The notes under the pieces are model-generated. The model was not told the DNA's origin. It made no database searches and saw nothing but the letters and a program-made list of their open reading frames with translations. From the NCBI RefSeq assembly GCF_047496725.1, contig NC_132972.1, positions 14,275,001 to 14,339,000 of the forward strand: a stretch of 64,000 bases of DNA, read 5' to 3'. The position numbers and the translations under genes were made by a program. Below are positions 1 to 12,022 of the stretch, in pieces; the first letter of the stretch is position 1; each line of letters begins with the position of its first letter. The stretch is from Anoplolepis gracilipes. Lineage: Eukaryota > Arthropoda > Insecta > Hymenoptera > Formicidae.

Positions 1-595
1 TTCAAGACTCGTTATCGCGGCAGAATAAACAACGAGGGAACACTTTCTCGAGGAAGTTTGTCTCGATTATCAATGTTTCAGGTGCCTCAACGCACGCCGC
101 AATAATAACGAGACCGTACACAAACGAAAATAAAATTTATTATTACGATAAATCATTTTCTACCATCGTGTCTAAACAGCAATGTACCGTCGTATACGTA
201 TTTTTGTTTTTTGTTTTTTTTTTTTTTAACTACTCTATTATTTTTCCAACTGCTTGTATTACTCTTACGTTACGTTACAATACAGTCTGTTATATAACGC
301 TGTTTATTCGTGGAGAATATTAAATGTCTATTTAAATAGACGTTTCGTTATTAAGCAAGCCACACACTTGAAACGTAGAGAGTTCGATCGCGCTGTCCAC
401 GTAGTCATCTTCCGCACAAAAATATTCCGAGAGAAATCTCCAAAGTCTCAAGGTCACGGGATTTCATCGACCGTGGAATTCGAGCCGAGTTTCAGATTTC
501 AACGGAACGAACTCGACGAATTGTAGGAAAGGGTAAAAGAATTGTATACATTGATACAAAAGAGAACGCGCTCGAGGAGAAAAAAGACCGAAAGT
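1..595. other. Window edge, no gene seen
   Basis: Mixed composition with a poly-T run near 218-228. The short frames on both strands (about 60-90 codons) have no recognisable domain or splice context. Confidence 0.6.
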
Positions 596-720
596 ACGTC
601 TATTAAGCTGACACAGCCACTTTAACACAATCGAATAAAACTTATACATAAATTTAATGCTCTTTTGCTACTAATTTGTTACTCAATTCCCGGTTTTGTT
701 GCTCCAGCTGATTCGAAAAA
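596..720 (+). repeat. Dispersed ~130-bp repeat, copy A
   Basis: This stretch, from CGTCTATTAAGCTGACACAG to CCAGCTGATTCGAAAA, is clearly similar along its length to the reverse complement of 3385-3257. Shared blocks include CGTCTATTAAG, GACACAG, TAAAACTTATA, TTGTTGCT/TTGTTACT and CTCAATTCC. It has no coding capacity. It runs directly into a (TA)25 tract at 730-780, a common tail position for short mobile elements. Confidence 0.7.
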
Positions 721-725
721 AAATT

Positions 726-729
<4 letters not shown>

Positions 730-780
<51 letters not shown>
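730..780. repeat. (TA)n microsatellite
   Basis: About 25 uninterrupted TA units directly after repeat copy A. Confidence 0.95.
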
Positions 781-781
<1 letters not shown>

Positions 782-1230
782 GATCTGACGTTGAAGAAGG
801 TCAACATTGCAAGAGACGAAACTTTAAACAAGGAAACTGTCAAAGAAGCGATTGATACGAACGGTGTAAAGATACAATCAGCTTTCCACCACCAATAAAA
901 AACGATAAGAAAGAACTTTCGCAAGATATTGAGATCAATATTAATGATAAAAATATATCATTAATTGTATATGTGCATTAAAATTTTAATATTTTTTTAT
1001 AATTATTATAAATCTTTACTACTTTATTGTTTTTATATTACATATTATTATCTTTGTTTTATGATTTAAGAAGAATTTGCGTAAAATCACATTCCTTTGA
1101 AAAGTAAATATTTCATAAAAATCTGATGCTATATGATAAAATCAAAATGATAGTTAGATAATTAATGATCATATCATAGCAGTCTGTGGAGTCTTTGGAT
1201 TACCCGCATCCAATTATTAATTCTCATCAA
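781..1230. other. AT-rich spacer
   Basis: AT-rich sequence with only very short frames. I see no gene, repeat unit or regulatory pattern. Confidence 0.6.
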
Positions 1231-1910
1231 TTTGATCAGAAATAGCAACACGAGTCTTATGAATGAACGAGAAGTGAGTTCGTGTGAGTTGATTCGCGCG
1301 AATCCACGTTTTCTGTATAATACTCGGCGAGGCTGTTTCTTACGACGAACCTCTTCGCGTAAGGGATTCTTACGATGTTCCTTTTACCGGGCCTCCAATG
1401 GTCTCCAGGTACACGAAGCCATTAATATTATTACCGAGCGAGAACGTGTGGGTATCATTATCGCGGACGATAGAAAAAACGACTATCGAAAGAGGGACGC
1501 CGGGGAACAAGAAAGCGAGGAAGAGGAGGAGATGGAAGGAAAGAAGAGGACAGTGGTGGTATCCTCAAGTAAGAGCACCTTTATACACTCGACTTGAGGA
1601 GGCTCCTCGATTACGCGGGCATTCGAAATTTTCGGAGCTCTTCCGACAACGCCGGGAATCACCCTCGAAATTGATGTTGCCCGGCCACGCAATCTCGGGC
1701 CGTTCAAACTGCTCGATTTTTCTCGCCTGCTCGAACATCTTTTCTCTTTCTTTTCAACCGCCGAGAGACGAAGAAGGAATATATTTATTATACTTGCCGT
1801 GACCCCCGGGAGCAACGCACGGAATCGCGCGTTCGTCGCCACGAGCACAAGACGAAGAAAAGTAGTACAACGCGTAAAAATTAAACTAAAGGATGGAAAA
1901 ACAGGCAAAT
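1231..1910. other. GC-richer island with overlapping short frames
   Basis: Frames of 121-141 codons overlap on both strands (1232-1597, 1398-1802 plus; 1483-1908 minus). They are low-complexity (Glu/Lys or Ser runs from a GAGGAAGAGG tract near 1515-1560) and have no family motif. More likely non-coding or regulatory than a gene. Confidence 0.5.
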
Positions 1911-2684
1911 AAAAACTAGGAATTTGTAACGCTAAGAAATATTTTGCGAAATGAAGAGACCATTTAATAAAATGGTTCGGTCCGTTTTCATAAATTTAAT
2001 TTGTATTTAGCAAACTTCGCAAAAGTTATTGTAATATATTTTACAGATTGACTTATCTCGAATCATATTTCTTCAGCAATAGTTTATACGCAACCGGAAA
2101 ACTCGAGAATATTTGCCAGCTTACTTTACACGTGATAAATATTGGAGTTTTCAACAAAGATTCGGCAAAGCTCCTCTACTAAATAAATATTGTTCCTCTT
2201 TATACTAAACAATTGTATATAATTTATAAAGTATATTAATTTTATACAATAATTTTCACGTTATATATATTTATCCGTTATATGTACATTATCCTTTTTA
2301 TTATTCGATTTTTATATATGCGAAAATAATTTAATTATTACATTATTGCATAAAATGATATGCATGTAAATAAATTAATAAAAAATGTCTTATAATTGAA
2401 TAGAATTTTTAAAAAATTATTTTAGTATAAAAGATATAAAGGCAATGGCTAATTAGTGTTTCTCACTTCCTAAATTTTTTATATTATATATTCTTTTTAT
2501 TTCTTAAATTATTAAATTATATTCTTAAATTGGTTTCTATAGAAAACATAAAATATAAAAATAGAAATAATAGAATGTTCTTTATTGCAATTAGGCTGTT
2601 TTTAGACGCTTGTAATTATAACATCTTATGATGCTCTCAGTGTTAAACCTGTTATTTAATCAAATTTATATATAGTTGCCAGAA
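1911..2684. other. AT-rich desert
   Basis: AT-rich DNA without a frame of note or any obvious repeat. Confidence 0.6.
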
Positions 2685-3120
2685 TTACAATTTGATTAAC
2701 TGTGCACGTAACATAACATTCTCCATTTTTCTTTTTTTTTTTTTCCTCGGCTGGTACTTTTTAAAACAACATAACATTATGTAGTTAAAGACTCTTAAAA
2801 TTCTTGCCGACCGATCAAACGGTTTTATGCCGGTCTCTTGCGTGGCTGAATAAGCGGCAGATAGCTGAATAAATAAAAACACAGCTAATTGCGAAGCAAT
2901 TGCACGCAGATGCCAGTCCATCCGTCGACCTTTCTTATCTGACATGGGTGCGGATTAAAATTACGTATAACTACGCAGACCCGACAATGTCGGTCTCGCA
3001 CCGTGCTAGGGCCATCTCGTGGGTTCTCTCCTCGAATCGCTAATTAAATGCAACGGCTAATTAAATAACTGATAAAAGGTTATGGCAAACGGCATCATGG
3101 ATTTTGGTTACGTGGTTTAC
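2685..3120. other. Mixed-composition segment with one small signal-peptide-like frame
   Basis: The minus-strand frame 2945-2685 (86 codons) contains MDWHLRAIASQLAVFLFIQL followed by SAAYSATQETG, which looks like a signal peptide. Its C-terminal half is Lys/Arg-rich only because it crosses a pyrimidine tract (2728-2745). I see no splice context or homology. Just downstream, TAATTAAATGC and CTAATTAAATA (near 3041-3066) form a pair of homeodomain-type motifs. Confidence 0.35.
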
Positions 3121-3130
3121 GGAGTTTAAA

Positions 3131-3232
3131 AATGAAGCGAAAAAAACGGGAATAGAGCAACTAATTAGCAAGGAAAATAATATTAAAGAAATGGTACTTT
3201 TTAATTGTTTTTAATGACTGTGCTAACTTTAA
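3131..3232 (-). repeat. Dispersed ~130-bp repeat, partial copy C
   Basis: This is a diverged partial copy in tandem with copy B. The conserved parts are the AGTTAGCACAGTCA end and the GTTGCTCTATTCC end (minus-strand reading). The middle has drifted to AT-rich sequence. The short stretch joining C to B (3214-3257) forms an imperfect palindrome because CTGTGCTAAC and GTTAGTACAG face each other. Confidence 0.55.
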
Positions 3233-3256
3233 TCTTAAGTTAGTACAGCCACTACT

Positions 3257-3385
3257 TTTTCCGAATCGGCTGTAGCAGCAAAATCAGGAATTGAGCAACA
3301 AATTATAGCAACAACGGAGCACTCAATTTATATATAAGTTTTACTGGATTGTGTTTAAAGTGACTGTGTCAACTTAATAGACGTT
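3257..3385 (-). repeat. Dispersed ~130-bp repeat, copy B
   Basis: Read on the minus strand this is the same repeat as 596-720, in opposite orientation about 2.5 kb away. Adjacent to it, at 3131-3232, is a third, more diverged copy in tandem with a period of about 138-146 bp: GGAATTGAGCAAC at 3287 versus GGAATAGAGCAAC at 3149, and TGACTGTGTCAACTTAA at 3361 versus TGACTGTGCTAACTTTA at 3215. Confidence 0.7.
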
Positions 3386-3391
3386 CAATAT

Positions 3392-4729
3392 CTGAATGGA
3401 TCGATCGCATGTATTCTTAGACACAAGCACAACGACATATGCAAATATCTTTTTAGCTTTCGCTATAACAATATCAAACGGAAAAATTTGAGACTGGAAG
3501 CAAAAAATCAGCAAGCTCTTCCTTCTTAATAAATATATAATAAGTATATAGTAAAGTATATGGCATTATTAATATACAAGTATAAAGCAAAATATGTGAC
3601 AACACTTTAAAATATATTTTAAACAGTTTTTTTTTATTACAGCTATTGCGTAAAGCGTAAAATTTGAAAGACTTGCCTCATTCTCAAGCTTTCAATTTGT
3701 TTTCGATTCAATATAACGCGTTTAAGTTTAGTTTGTTTAACAATGCTGTTTAAAAGTCGTTTTCTCAAAATGAGATTCGATCTCGTCGATTTACTGAAAG
3801 TATATATGATTCGATTTGTTAACAGTCTTACCGCGAAATAGTCGTTAAATATTATATTATCCATGAAACAACTGTTCGCGAGCAGCGTCATTAAAGTGCC
3901 ATTTACTGGCAGAAAATCACGAAACGCCTATAATGTTGTTGAGCCATTTCGTTTTCGTAGCCTTCTAGATCTTTTACGCTTCACGAATTTCGAAAGTAAC
4001 GTTCAAGTATGTGAAGAAAATTGTGCAATGTCAATCATAACTATCGTGTAATAAAATAATAATAAATATAATAAACGGGACAATAAAAATTATTTTTTCA
4101 TATATTCTTAAATAATTATGTAAATGTGCGTTGCATGCTAAAATCTGCAATGCGTTTATAAATGAAAAATTTTAATGTTAAAACATTAAATATTTTTTAT
4201 ATTTATATTCTACATACTTTTTTAATGCTTAGAAAAATTAATCTTTAAAAAAAGTTACGTTAGAATTGATCAAAGTACGCAATATATCTATATAAATTGA
4301 ATCTATACTTATATGTGGTATTGGCGCAGCGCTATCAATAAAAAAAATAAAATCAACCAAGTTGAAAGGAATGATAATACTATTATTATAATATACTTTC
4401 AGCTCTTTTCTATAGAAATATGTTATAATTGTTATTTCGAGAAATGCGTTGTTTCAAAACAAAATAAAATTATCAATAAAAATAGTATCATTAATTTTAT
4501 TAGTAACTTTATTATTATTATTATTAAAATTAATTATTTCTCGAATAATCAGCATTGGAAATTTTTAGAACGCGCGTCAAATATCCTTCGACACGTATGA
4601 AAAATTGTGTGAAGACATTTCGGACTCCGTGTATATACGCAAAATAAATTGTGATAGTAACTTAACATACTCGTATATTTTATAATTATAGAATTATCAT
4701 TAGTTTCAATTTAATTTTGATTTCATTTT
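3392..4729. other. AT-rich desert
   Basis: AT-rich with short unremarkable frames (3643-3891 minus, 3863-4051 plus, 4313-4600 plus) of simple composition. No gene is supported. Confidence 0.55.
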
Positions 4730-6060
4730 GGTAGCGTCGCGCGAATATCACACGTAAGCAAAGATTCAATTTATATAGACACGTGCGTGCTCGCCGGAGG
4801 CAAACTAGTAAGAGAGGACAAGAGAGATGCTTTCCTTGTCCTTGACTCGCCCCGCCATCTAAACAATCAGACAAGGAGAGCGTCTTTCTATTGCCCTCTC
4901 TTATCAATGTGACTTTCAGCGCCAACGAAGATGCGCAGTCGATCACCTATCTAACCTATCTGTACTTTGTAAGTCTATGGACAGGACACTCGTATCGCGG
5001 CTGTCGCGAGTCGCGACAAGAAATGACGTAATATCGACTTACCTCTTTTTCGTAAGAGCGGACGAGATACATCGAGATGTTAGAAAATTTATTTCACATG
5101 AACGCAGATCCACACTCTCGGCTCTCGTGGATGATCATCCATCACCGATGATTTCTCCATGCTCACTCAATGTCAACTTCAACATTTCAGATGCCGGACG
5201 CGAGCAAATATCGCGAAACACTCAGTCTTCGGCGATAACATTGTTCAAGGTTATCGCGCAAGGAGACCCGACATTGTGCTGCAAGGACGCGTGCCTGCGG
5301 CATTCAGAGGCTAATTGATACACCCGACAATCGCCCGTCATTACATTCGGCACTCCCGACACGCGGATTTCGTCCGGGACGAGTAAAATGACGCGAGGAG
5401 CGCGAGACGAATTTGCCCGGGAAAGGACGCGACGCGACGCGACGTGTCGGCCATGTTGCAAAGTGAGTTTCACGAATATCGCGGACGATTATCCACCACG
5501 ACTACGACATCGTCGCCATCATTCTCCTTCGTCCCACTCGATATTTCTGACGCGGACGAACGTTCGGGGCTCGTCGAAGGAGCCAATAACACGACTGTGT
5601 CCTGTACTCGCAGGCAGCTTCGTTCAAGGGCACCGAGCGTCGATTCCGAAAAGACGCCATCAATCGCGCTCGCGGGGGCCAAATGATACGTCGAAACGAT
5701 CGCCCGTCACTAGATTCGGCACTCCCGGCAGTTGTTCACCCACGAATCTCGCGGAATCTCCGGGACGGACGAAAGGACGCGAGAAACGCAAGGTGACCGT
5801 ACGCTGTCGCGACCCGATTGCAACTGATTTCCTTCGAGAAAATTCGATGATACGTCATCGCTCAATCTCGCGCCTAAATGTCGATTTTCAAAACAGCGGG
5901 ACATCTTCGGAGCGCGAAGATACCTTAATACCGTATTTATGAGGATTATATCGTTCGGACAATTATAATGAAAAGTGAATTACTCGGCATTATCCTTTGA
6001 ATCAATAGCAGAGCGTTTTTCGCGATTTTACCGCGCGAAAATCGACACGATTGACTGCGT
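4730..6060. other. CpG-rich island, no recognised gene
   Basis: The base composition changes sharply from the AT-rich flanks to GC- and CpG-rich sequence. Several frames of 60-184 codons overlap on both strands (for example 5388-5942 plus), but they are Arg/Ser-rich, share no motif with a known family and lie in mutually overlapping frames, as expected from composition alone. A short hairpin GCGATAAC...GTTATCGC sits near 5233-5260. The island could be a promoter or first-exon region, or old repeat DNA. Confidence 0.5.
5331..5727. repeat. Diverged direct repeat inside a CpG-rich island
   Basis: TCGCCCGTCATTACATTCGG followed by CACTCCCG (5331-5358) recurs at 5700-5727 with two mismatches in 28 bases. 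Weaker similarity continues downstream, where both copies have a ...GGGA...GGA...AAAGGACGCGA... run. The repeat spacing is 369 bp. Confidence 0.55.
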
Positions 6061-6774
6061 TCAACTTGACGCTACTGGTACTCCGAAACGTTTGATTGAC
6101 CAATCAGGGCGAAAGAGGTCAGTAAAGATATTCTTTGTCCTTTTCCTACCTGTAATCAGACGCTTTCGTGCATTTGTAGCGCCAAGTCGAAATCTACGCC
6201 CGTTATCCGTCGTATGTACATCGATATCAATATGTACCATATATTGTAATCTGAGCGTGTATCCGCAGAATAATTCTTCGAAATGATTTTCGCTGATCAA
6301 TTCGTAAGTAATCTTGCAATAAATAACGAGCGAAAAAGAAATAACTTTACGCATATAATACGCATCTACCTACATTCCTCGTAGAACGTTTTCGCGGCCA
6401 ATATACATCGATGCCTACTTTTATGCGTGTGTTGCGACAGACATGTTTTATACGTATATAATATTTTTTTGTCTTTCGCACGAAATGTGGAACAGATGAA
6501 AGAACGTGTCAGAACATTTATAGTTTAGTTTTATGGAATGCACAGTAAAAGAAAATATTTTGTTTGCTTATAGTGACTGGACATCGTGCGTGTGTTTTTA
6601 TGAGCTATTCTCACGGACATGTACGCATCTATATATGTACGCACAGGTATGTATTAGATAGTAAAATCGCATATTAAACGAACAAAAATTCAGCGCATTT
6701 ATTACATATATTACGGGCAATTTTCACATATATGTACACATGTATATATACGCACAGGAACAATTCAATGCATT

Positions 6775-6817
<43 letters not shown>

Positions 6818-8640
6818 ATTGTATTAAAATATCTTTAAATCAGAATATTATCTTATACCTTATACAATAAGTAAAATATATAAATAAAAATATATTCACA
6901 CACACACACACATGTAATATATGTTTAAAAATTTAAAATTATAATTCTGTTTATTTGCATTCATAATGTTTTATAGATAATATAATTGGATTTAATCAAA
7001 TACTATATTAATAATAATGTGTTCAACTGTTGATATCGCTTGCCAAAAAATTCTAAAATCTTCATCTATCACATTTTTGTAATAGTAAAAAAATTGCTTT
7101 TTTATATAATATATATAATGACGATTAATTTATAATACTTATGTCCACTATTATTCTCATATATTTTTTTACCTCATTATTCAGGCTCATTTTGTTAGAG
7201 TACTCAGTTCATTCTATGCACACGTAGAATCAATTTACCAAATGGGTAGAGGGTAATAATAACAGTACAAAAACCTGATGCGAAAAGAGAGATAGGTCTT
7301 TTATAAAAAGAAAGAATAAATGGTAAGTGAAAATTGGTCATGCTATGTGTGCCAAAAAGAAACAAAGAACGATAAAATAGAGGGGAAACAAAGGGGATCT
7401 ATTGCCGCACCTCGATTTTACGCATGCAATGGGTCGTATAGATGAAAACGAAACAGCGACATTTCTGACTCCGCAAACACGCAAATGCTTGGCATTATTC
7501 TCTCGATTAAAAGAAATTTATATCTTTCTCATTTGATTCTAATTAATAAAGCATTAACACGAAAGAATATTGTCATCATGTATCCTAATAATCAGTAAAT
7601 TTGCAAATCGAATTTCTTATCAAACTATATAAAAGTTATATGCTTTTCTATTTATAAAGAATTAAACTTTCTTTTTGGCAAAGTTCAGTATACAGGAACT
7701 GTTTTACTGCTTCCCTTATAACTTACATATTTTATATATTTCGTATCATAGAAATTGAATCTATATTAAATATATTAAAAAACATTAATTTACAATATAA
7801 AAAAATTTCATCCTTGTCTCACCTTTGAATAATCGTATTTTAACACAATGATTTCATGTATACATTATCGCTGCGACAAATGAGTACGTTATTTTTTCAT
7901 TGATAATATTATTAAATATTATAAATATTAATAAATTATTTTGTGTTAATAAAACGTTAAATTTGAATATATTTTTTTATAAAATTTTTTTTATACATAG
8001 ACATTAAAGTATAATATTATAATATATTTATGTAATATATTAATATAATATATTATATATTATAATATGTTGCGCGTTTTATTATGTTTAGCCAGATAAG
8101 TTATTTATATATTATAGCTTTAATATTCGTAAGAAACAATTTTTTTATTTTTCTCTAGACGTAAGTAAAGTATAGTAAATACATAATTGCAATAATTATT
8201 GCATTGTCATGTGTATTGTATTTTAATAATAGTTAAAAAAAGACAAAGATTTAATGTTTTATTATCAAAATATATTTCAATTATTTGAGAAATCAATTAT
8301 TTTGTTGCTTCAGATTTATAACAATTTTGCATATAATCGTTGTTTTTAAACGCGATTGTGGGATAAAAGCATTTCTTTGGAGTAGATTCAGTTTTTAATT
8401 ATCAATTCATCATCAAAATACATTAAATCCATATTATGAAATGCTAGTTTCAAAAGAAATTCATGAGGCTTTTGTACTGAACATCAGGATTTTTTTCTGA
8501 CAAGAAACACACATTTTTTTAAATATAATTATCATAAAAATTGAAATGAATAAATTCTCACAAATATTTTGATAAATTAATTCGAAATTATAAATTAAAA
8601 AAAATAATAGCGCAATATATTTTTTATGCAGTAAAACACA
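6061..8640. other. AT-rich desert with microsatellites
   Basis: Holds a (TA)18 tract at 6779-6814, a (CA)8 tract at 6897-6912 and long A/T palindromic stretches near 8010-8070. No coding frame of note. Confidence 0.65.
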
Positions 8641-9660
8641 ATTTCCATCCTCACTCTAACTGTTCGTGTTTATTCTCTCGTATCGAATTTCATCATATTC
8701 CACCTGGAGCGTATGCGGCATACAGGCGGATGCTTTCCTTCGTGCCTTCCTTATTTCACAAATCACATCTGGTTAAGCTTGTAGGATCGTATATCACAAA
8801 ATTATTGCGAAAGTTTTCGTATCAATTTCTCGGCGACACACGATTCCCTTGTACAAGTTGCTGTTGCGTATAAACGACACATCACTGTCACAGGTCGCTC
8901 GATAATCCCAGCAATCAACTCAGGTCTCTCTACCGACGAGTAAGGCAAGTAAAGTTCATTTCGTATCTGTTAAGCCCATTTAGCAGAACGGGAATCGGAC
9001 GTGGTTTATACCGGTCGAGTATGAAAATAGTTGAGCTAACGCGAGCGCTTTAACTACGCCCGAGTTACAATCTGGAAATACGTAATCGGGCACGAATTAT
9101 AATCAGGTAATACTGATAAATACTCGCGATCGGACAGATCCAGTCGGTACGTACCGCAATGAATATTCAGCCGTGATGTTATTTTCTTTCACGCGGCATA
9201 CATGACGAAGTGGCACGATGCATCCTGTTGCACTCGGAGGTGCAGTGGCCTTGAGAATAAGGGTGTGTATGTACATCGTATCTGCTGTATAAGAAGCTGG
9301 TTACATTAGTTGTGCACGCCTCGAGTATCTACCGGGTGGTCCCTCGAGATGGACGCGTAAAGCGAAATGTCAAGCTCTCGATCTTCCACGAACAATCGAT
9401 CATTTCAAGTTGCATCATTGGTCGACGATCGCGTACACACGTGGATGCATCGTCGGAATGAGTCGTGCGCGCGAGCAGCCGAGAACGCAGATAATTTGCC
9501 TCCCACCTCCCTGATACGTTCGTTACACCGTAATCTGATTAATGATAATGCGAGGCTAAGAGAGGGAACCATTTTTCTTGCTCCACGTATTCGTCGATCG
9601 GAGATCAAAGGATGCGTATAACGGGGATATAATTTTGGGCGCGCACTATGTCGGCAGCAA
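8641..9660. other. GC-richer island, probable non-coding regulatory DNA
   Basis: Unique sequence with retained CpGs. It contains perfect short palindromes: CGGTACGTACCG (9145-9156) and GTATGC-G-GCATAC (8711-8723). The frames at 9367-9621 (plus) and 9608-9405 (minus) overlap and have no recognisable domain. Confidence 0.5.
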
Positions 9661-11065
9661 CTGCTGTGGAGATTTTGTATCGCGATAAGCGCTTATTTAG
9701 TTCGACTGCAGTTCCCGTCGTTGGTATCATTAATTGTTATTTAAGAGAGTCAAGTTTTACCGCATGTCTCGTTTGATATAATACTCGATGTAGGATCGTT
9801 GTATAATTATCGAGACACGATTGGAGATTGAGAAGCTCTCGGTTGATTCGTTTAGATTCGTTGCACTATCTCCATCTTCACAAAGATGTTTCTTCTACGT
9901 ATAATTACAATGTATTAGATGTAATTATCTACGCAAATTAAAGCACGGTAATTTCAGAATTCTCTTTATCTCTATTGACGTTAACACTGCTATTACCAAT
10001 TAAATTTTGTCCATAAACATGCGTTATCCTAATGGTCTTTAAAATAGTACCACTTATGTTATTATCAATTTCATTACTATCTGTATTAGCGGTGAATATA
10101 TGATGGCGTTATTTTATCCGTAATTTTATTCGTAACCGTTTAATACAATTTTAATGTATCTCACCTTATTTCGCGACACCCTATACACAAGATCGGAATA
10201 AAGTGCGATACGCTCGTTTCTACGAGATTCGTAGTGGTTTCACATAATAATGTAAATCGGTTAATTAAACGAGCGCGTTGTAAGCTCACGTTGGCTAGAT
10301 AATAATCAATGTTAATCGAGCGATAAAAACGCGCATTTTATGGCGAGTATTCGCCAATGAGCGACTAACATTGCGGTGTCTTTCTATATTTGTAGTATAG
10401 TTTGAGTGCAATCCTAAATTATTTCGCTTGAATGTTTATCCTTTTATATGCAATTAAACGATTCCAACGACAAAAAACGATGTTTTTGCCTTGCTACAAT
10501 GTAGCTTAAAAGCGTTTCACACGATAACCGGTACGCTCTGACATGCGAACACACACATTCGTTTTTTCTATTCATAAATTTCAAGAGTTCGTGAGTAAGA
10601 GTGATTGTACGTAGTATTGAGCCACACGGAAAATACAAAAAAATAACCGTTTACAATCTTAACTCAAAATTGTGCCTAACCCACAATTTCTAATATTTAA
10701 GTACTCTAGAATTATATGCTTGCCAAACCTACATTTTCATTGTTCAAATAAAATATCAGAAATTGCATGTTAGGTATATAACACTTACCCTTCGAATTGC
10801 AAATTGCCTCTCATATTTGTCATTTTACAATATAACTATTGATTTAATATTAACGTGCTTTCATCATCTATCAATCAAATCATTTATCATACGAGATAGA
10901 CTTTTCAATATATTCAATATAATAACATTGCAATTTGAAGATATCAAATATAAGACAATTTATTTGAATAAAATGATAAATAAAATTTAAAACAGTAATG
11001 TAAAAATCACATACATGTAAAAATGAAAAAAAATGTACGTCATAGTTGTAATACGATTTAAAAAA
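9661..11065. other. Non-coding stretch with homeodomain-type sites
   Basis: Mixed composition to about 10640, then AT-rich. Around 10258-10390 are TTAATTAAAC, AATCAATG and TTTTATGGC, which resemble homeodomain, PBC and posterior Hox sites. Assignment as an enhancer is speculative. Confidence 0.35.
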
Positions 11066-11080
11066 AGGTTTGTGCCGGAT

Positions 11081-11231
11081 GGAGCAAAGGTCGATACGTA
11101 CCTGGGGCATTTATCCGGCAATAATAACGCGGACTGTGCTAATGTCAAAGCTGATCTCGGGCACGGTTGTAGTTAGATCGCTGTAGTTTATAGCATATCG
11201 CTCGATTGAACAAGAATTACCATTGCACGCG
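11081..11231. repeat. Duplicated conserved module, copy 1
   Basis: Four blocks recur in the same order in copy 2: GGAGCAAAGGTCG (11081), CCTGGGGCATTTAT (11101), GCTAATGTCAAAG (11138) and GAATTACCATTGCACGCG (11214). The sequence between the blocks has diverged almost completely. No frame is conserved between the copies. CAAAGGTCG resembles a nuclear-receptor half-site. A duplicated regulatory module or an old repeat family are both possible. Confidence 0.65.
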
Positions 11232-11869
11232 TAATACTTTTGTCGGCATATTATCTCCGATCGCCTTTTGACATAATAAATCTGTTATTTTATTATTTTA
11301 TTTGTTTATTTTATTTTATTTTATTTATCATTTATTCGTGAGTGTGACAATAGAAGGTTTTTTCAGTCAACAAAAATGTGAAAATTAAAATGTTGATTAA
11401 ATAAAAAAAAAATTATAAAAACTAGAACTAAATTAAAAAAAATTTTTTATATATATTTAATAAAATTCGCTCATCATTACAATTATTAACAATATTTAAA
11501 ACTTATATAGGTAATCATAATTCTTATTCTACGTAAAAAACAGCGTTCCTAAGTATATATGAAATAGTTTTATACAAAAAGTTTTTTTGCATATTTCAAT
11601 ATTTTTCATGATATTGAAGGTTTTCATAAAAAATACTTGCCATTTTTTTGCTTAATAAAAATCTGATCCGGCCTTTTTCTGTAAATATATAAAATGTTAT
11701 AATGGGTTAAAAGTTTATTAAAATAATATCACAAAATCCTATTGTATCAATATAAGAAATATTTTCAGTTTTATACAGTGGTAATATTAAATACATGAAA
11801 TGTAGCTTCGATCTGAAATAACGTCGCTATCCACGCGGTGACACATTCTGAAAACTATTCCAGCAGGGC
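11232..11869. other. AT-rich spacer between the duplicated modules
   Basis: AT-rich, with a TTTTATTTTATTTTATTTAT-like run near 11288-11330. No gene. The low complexity here contrasts with the conserved blocks on either side. Confidence 0.6.
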
Positions 11870-12022
11870 GGAGCAAAGGTCGTGGTATCCCTGGGGCATT
11901 TATTTAACGATATTGCCACGGTCTGAGCTAATGTCAAAGTCGATGCCGTGCCCAGGTCTACTTGAAACGTCGTGCGGCACGTATTATGCTGCCTAGCCGA
12001 ACGTGAATTACCGTTGCACGCG
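11870..12022. repeat. Duplicated conserved module, copy 2
   Basis: The blocks are at 11870, 11890, 11927 and 12005, offset from copy 1 by 789, 789, 789 and 791 bp. The first three are identical to copy 1 and the fourth differs by one base (ACCG for ACCA). The short minus-strand frame through here has its conserved bases in a different frame from copy 1, so coding conservation is unlikely. Confidence 0.65.

Noticed and set aside
5388..5942. 184-codon plus-strand frame, the longest in the window
   Set aside because: Arg/Ser-rich product of CpG-rich DNA, overlapped by other frames on both strands, containing half of a non-coding direct repeat, with no recognisable domain.
9520..9560. NDNAR peptide resembling the mariner transposase HDNARPH motif
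   Set aside because: Only the NDNAR core matches. The following PH and all neighbouring transposase motifs are absent and no inverted ends were seen.
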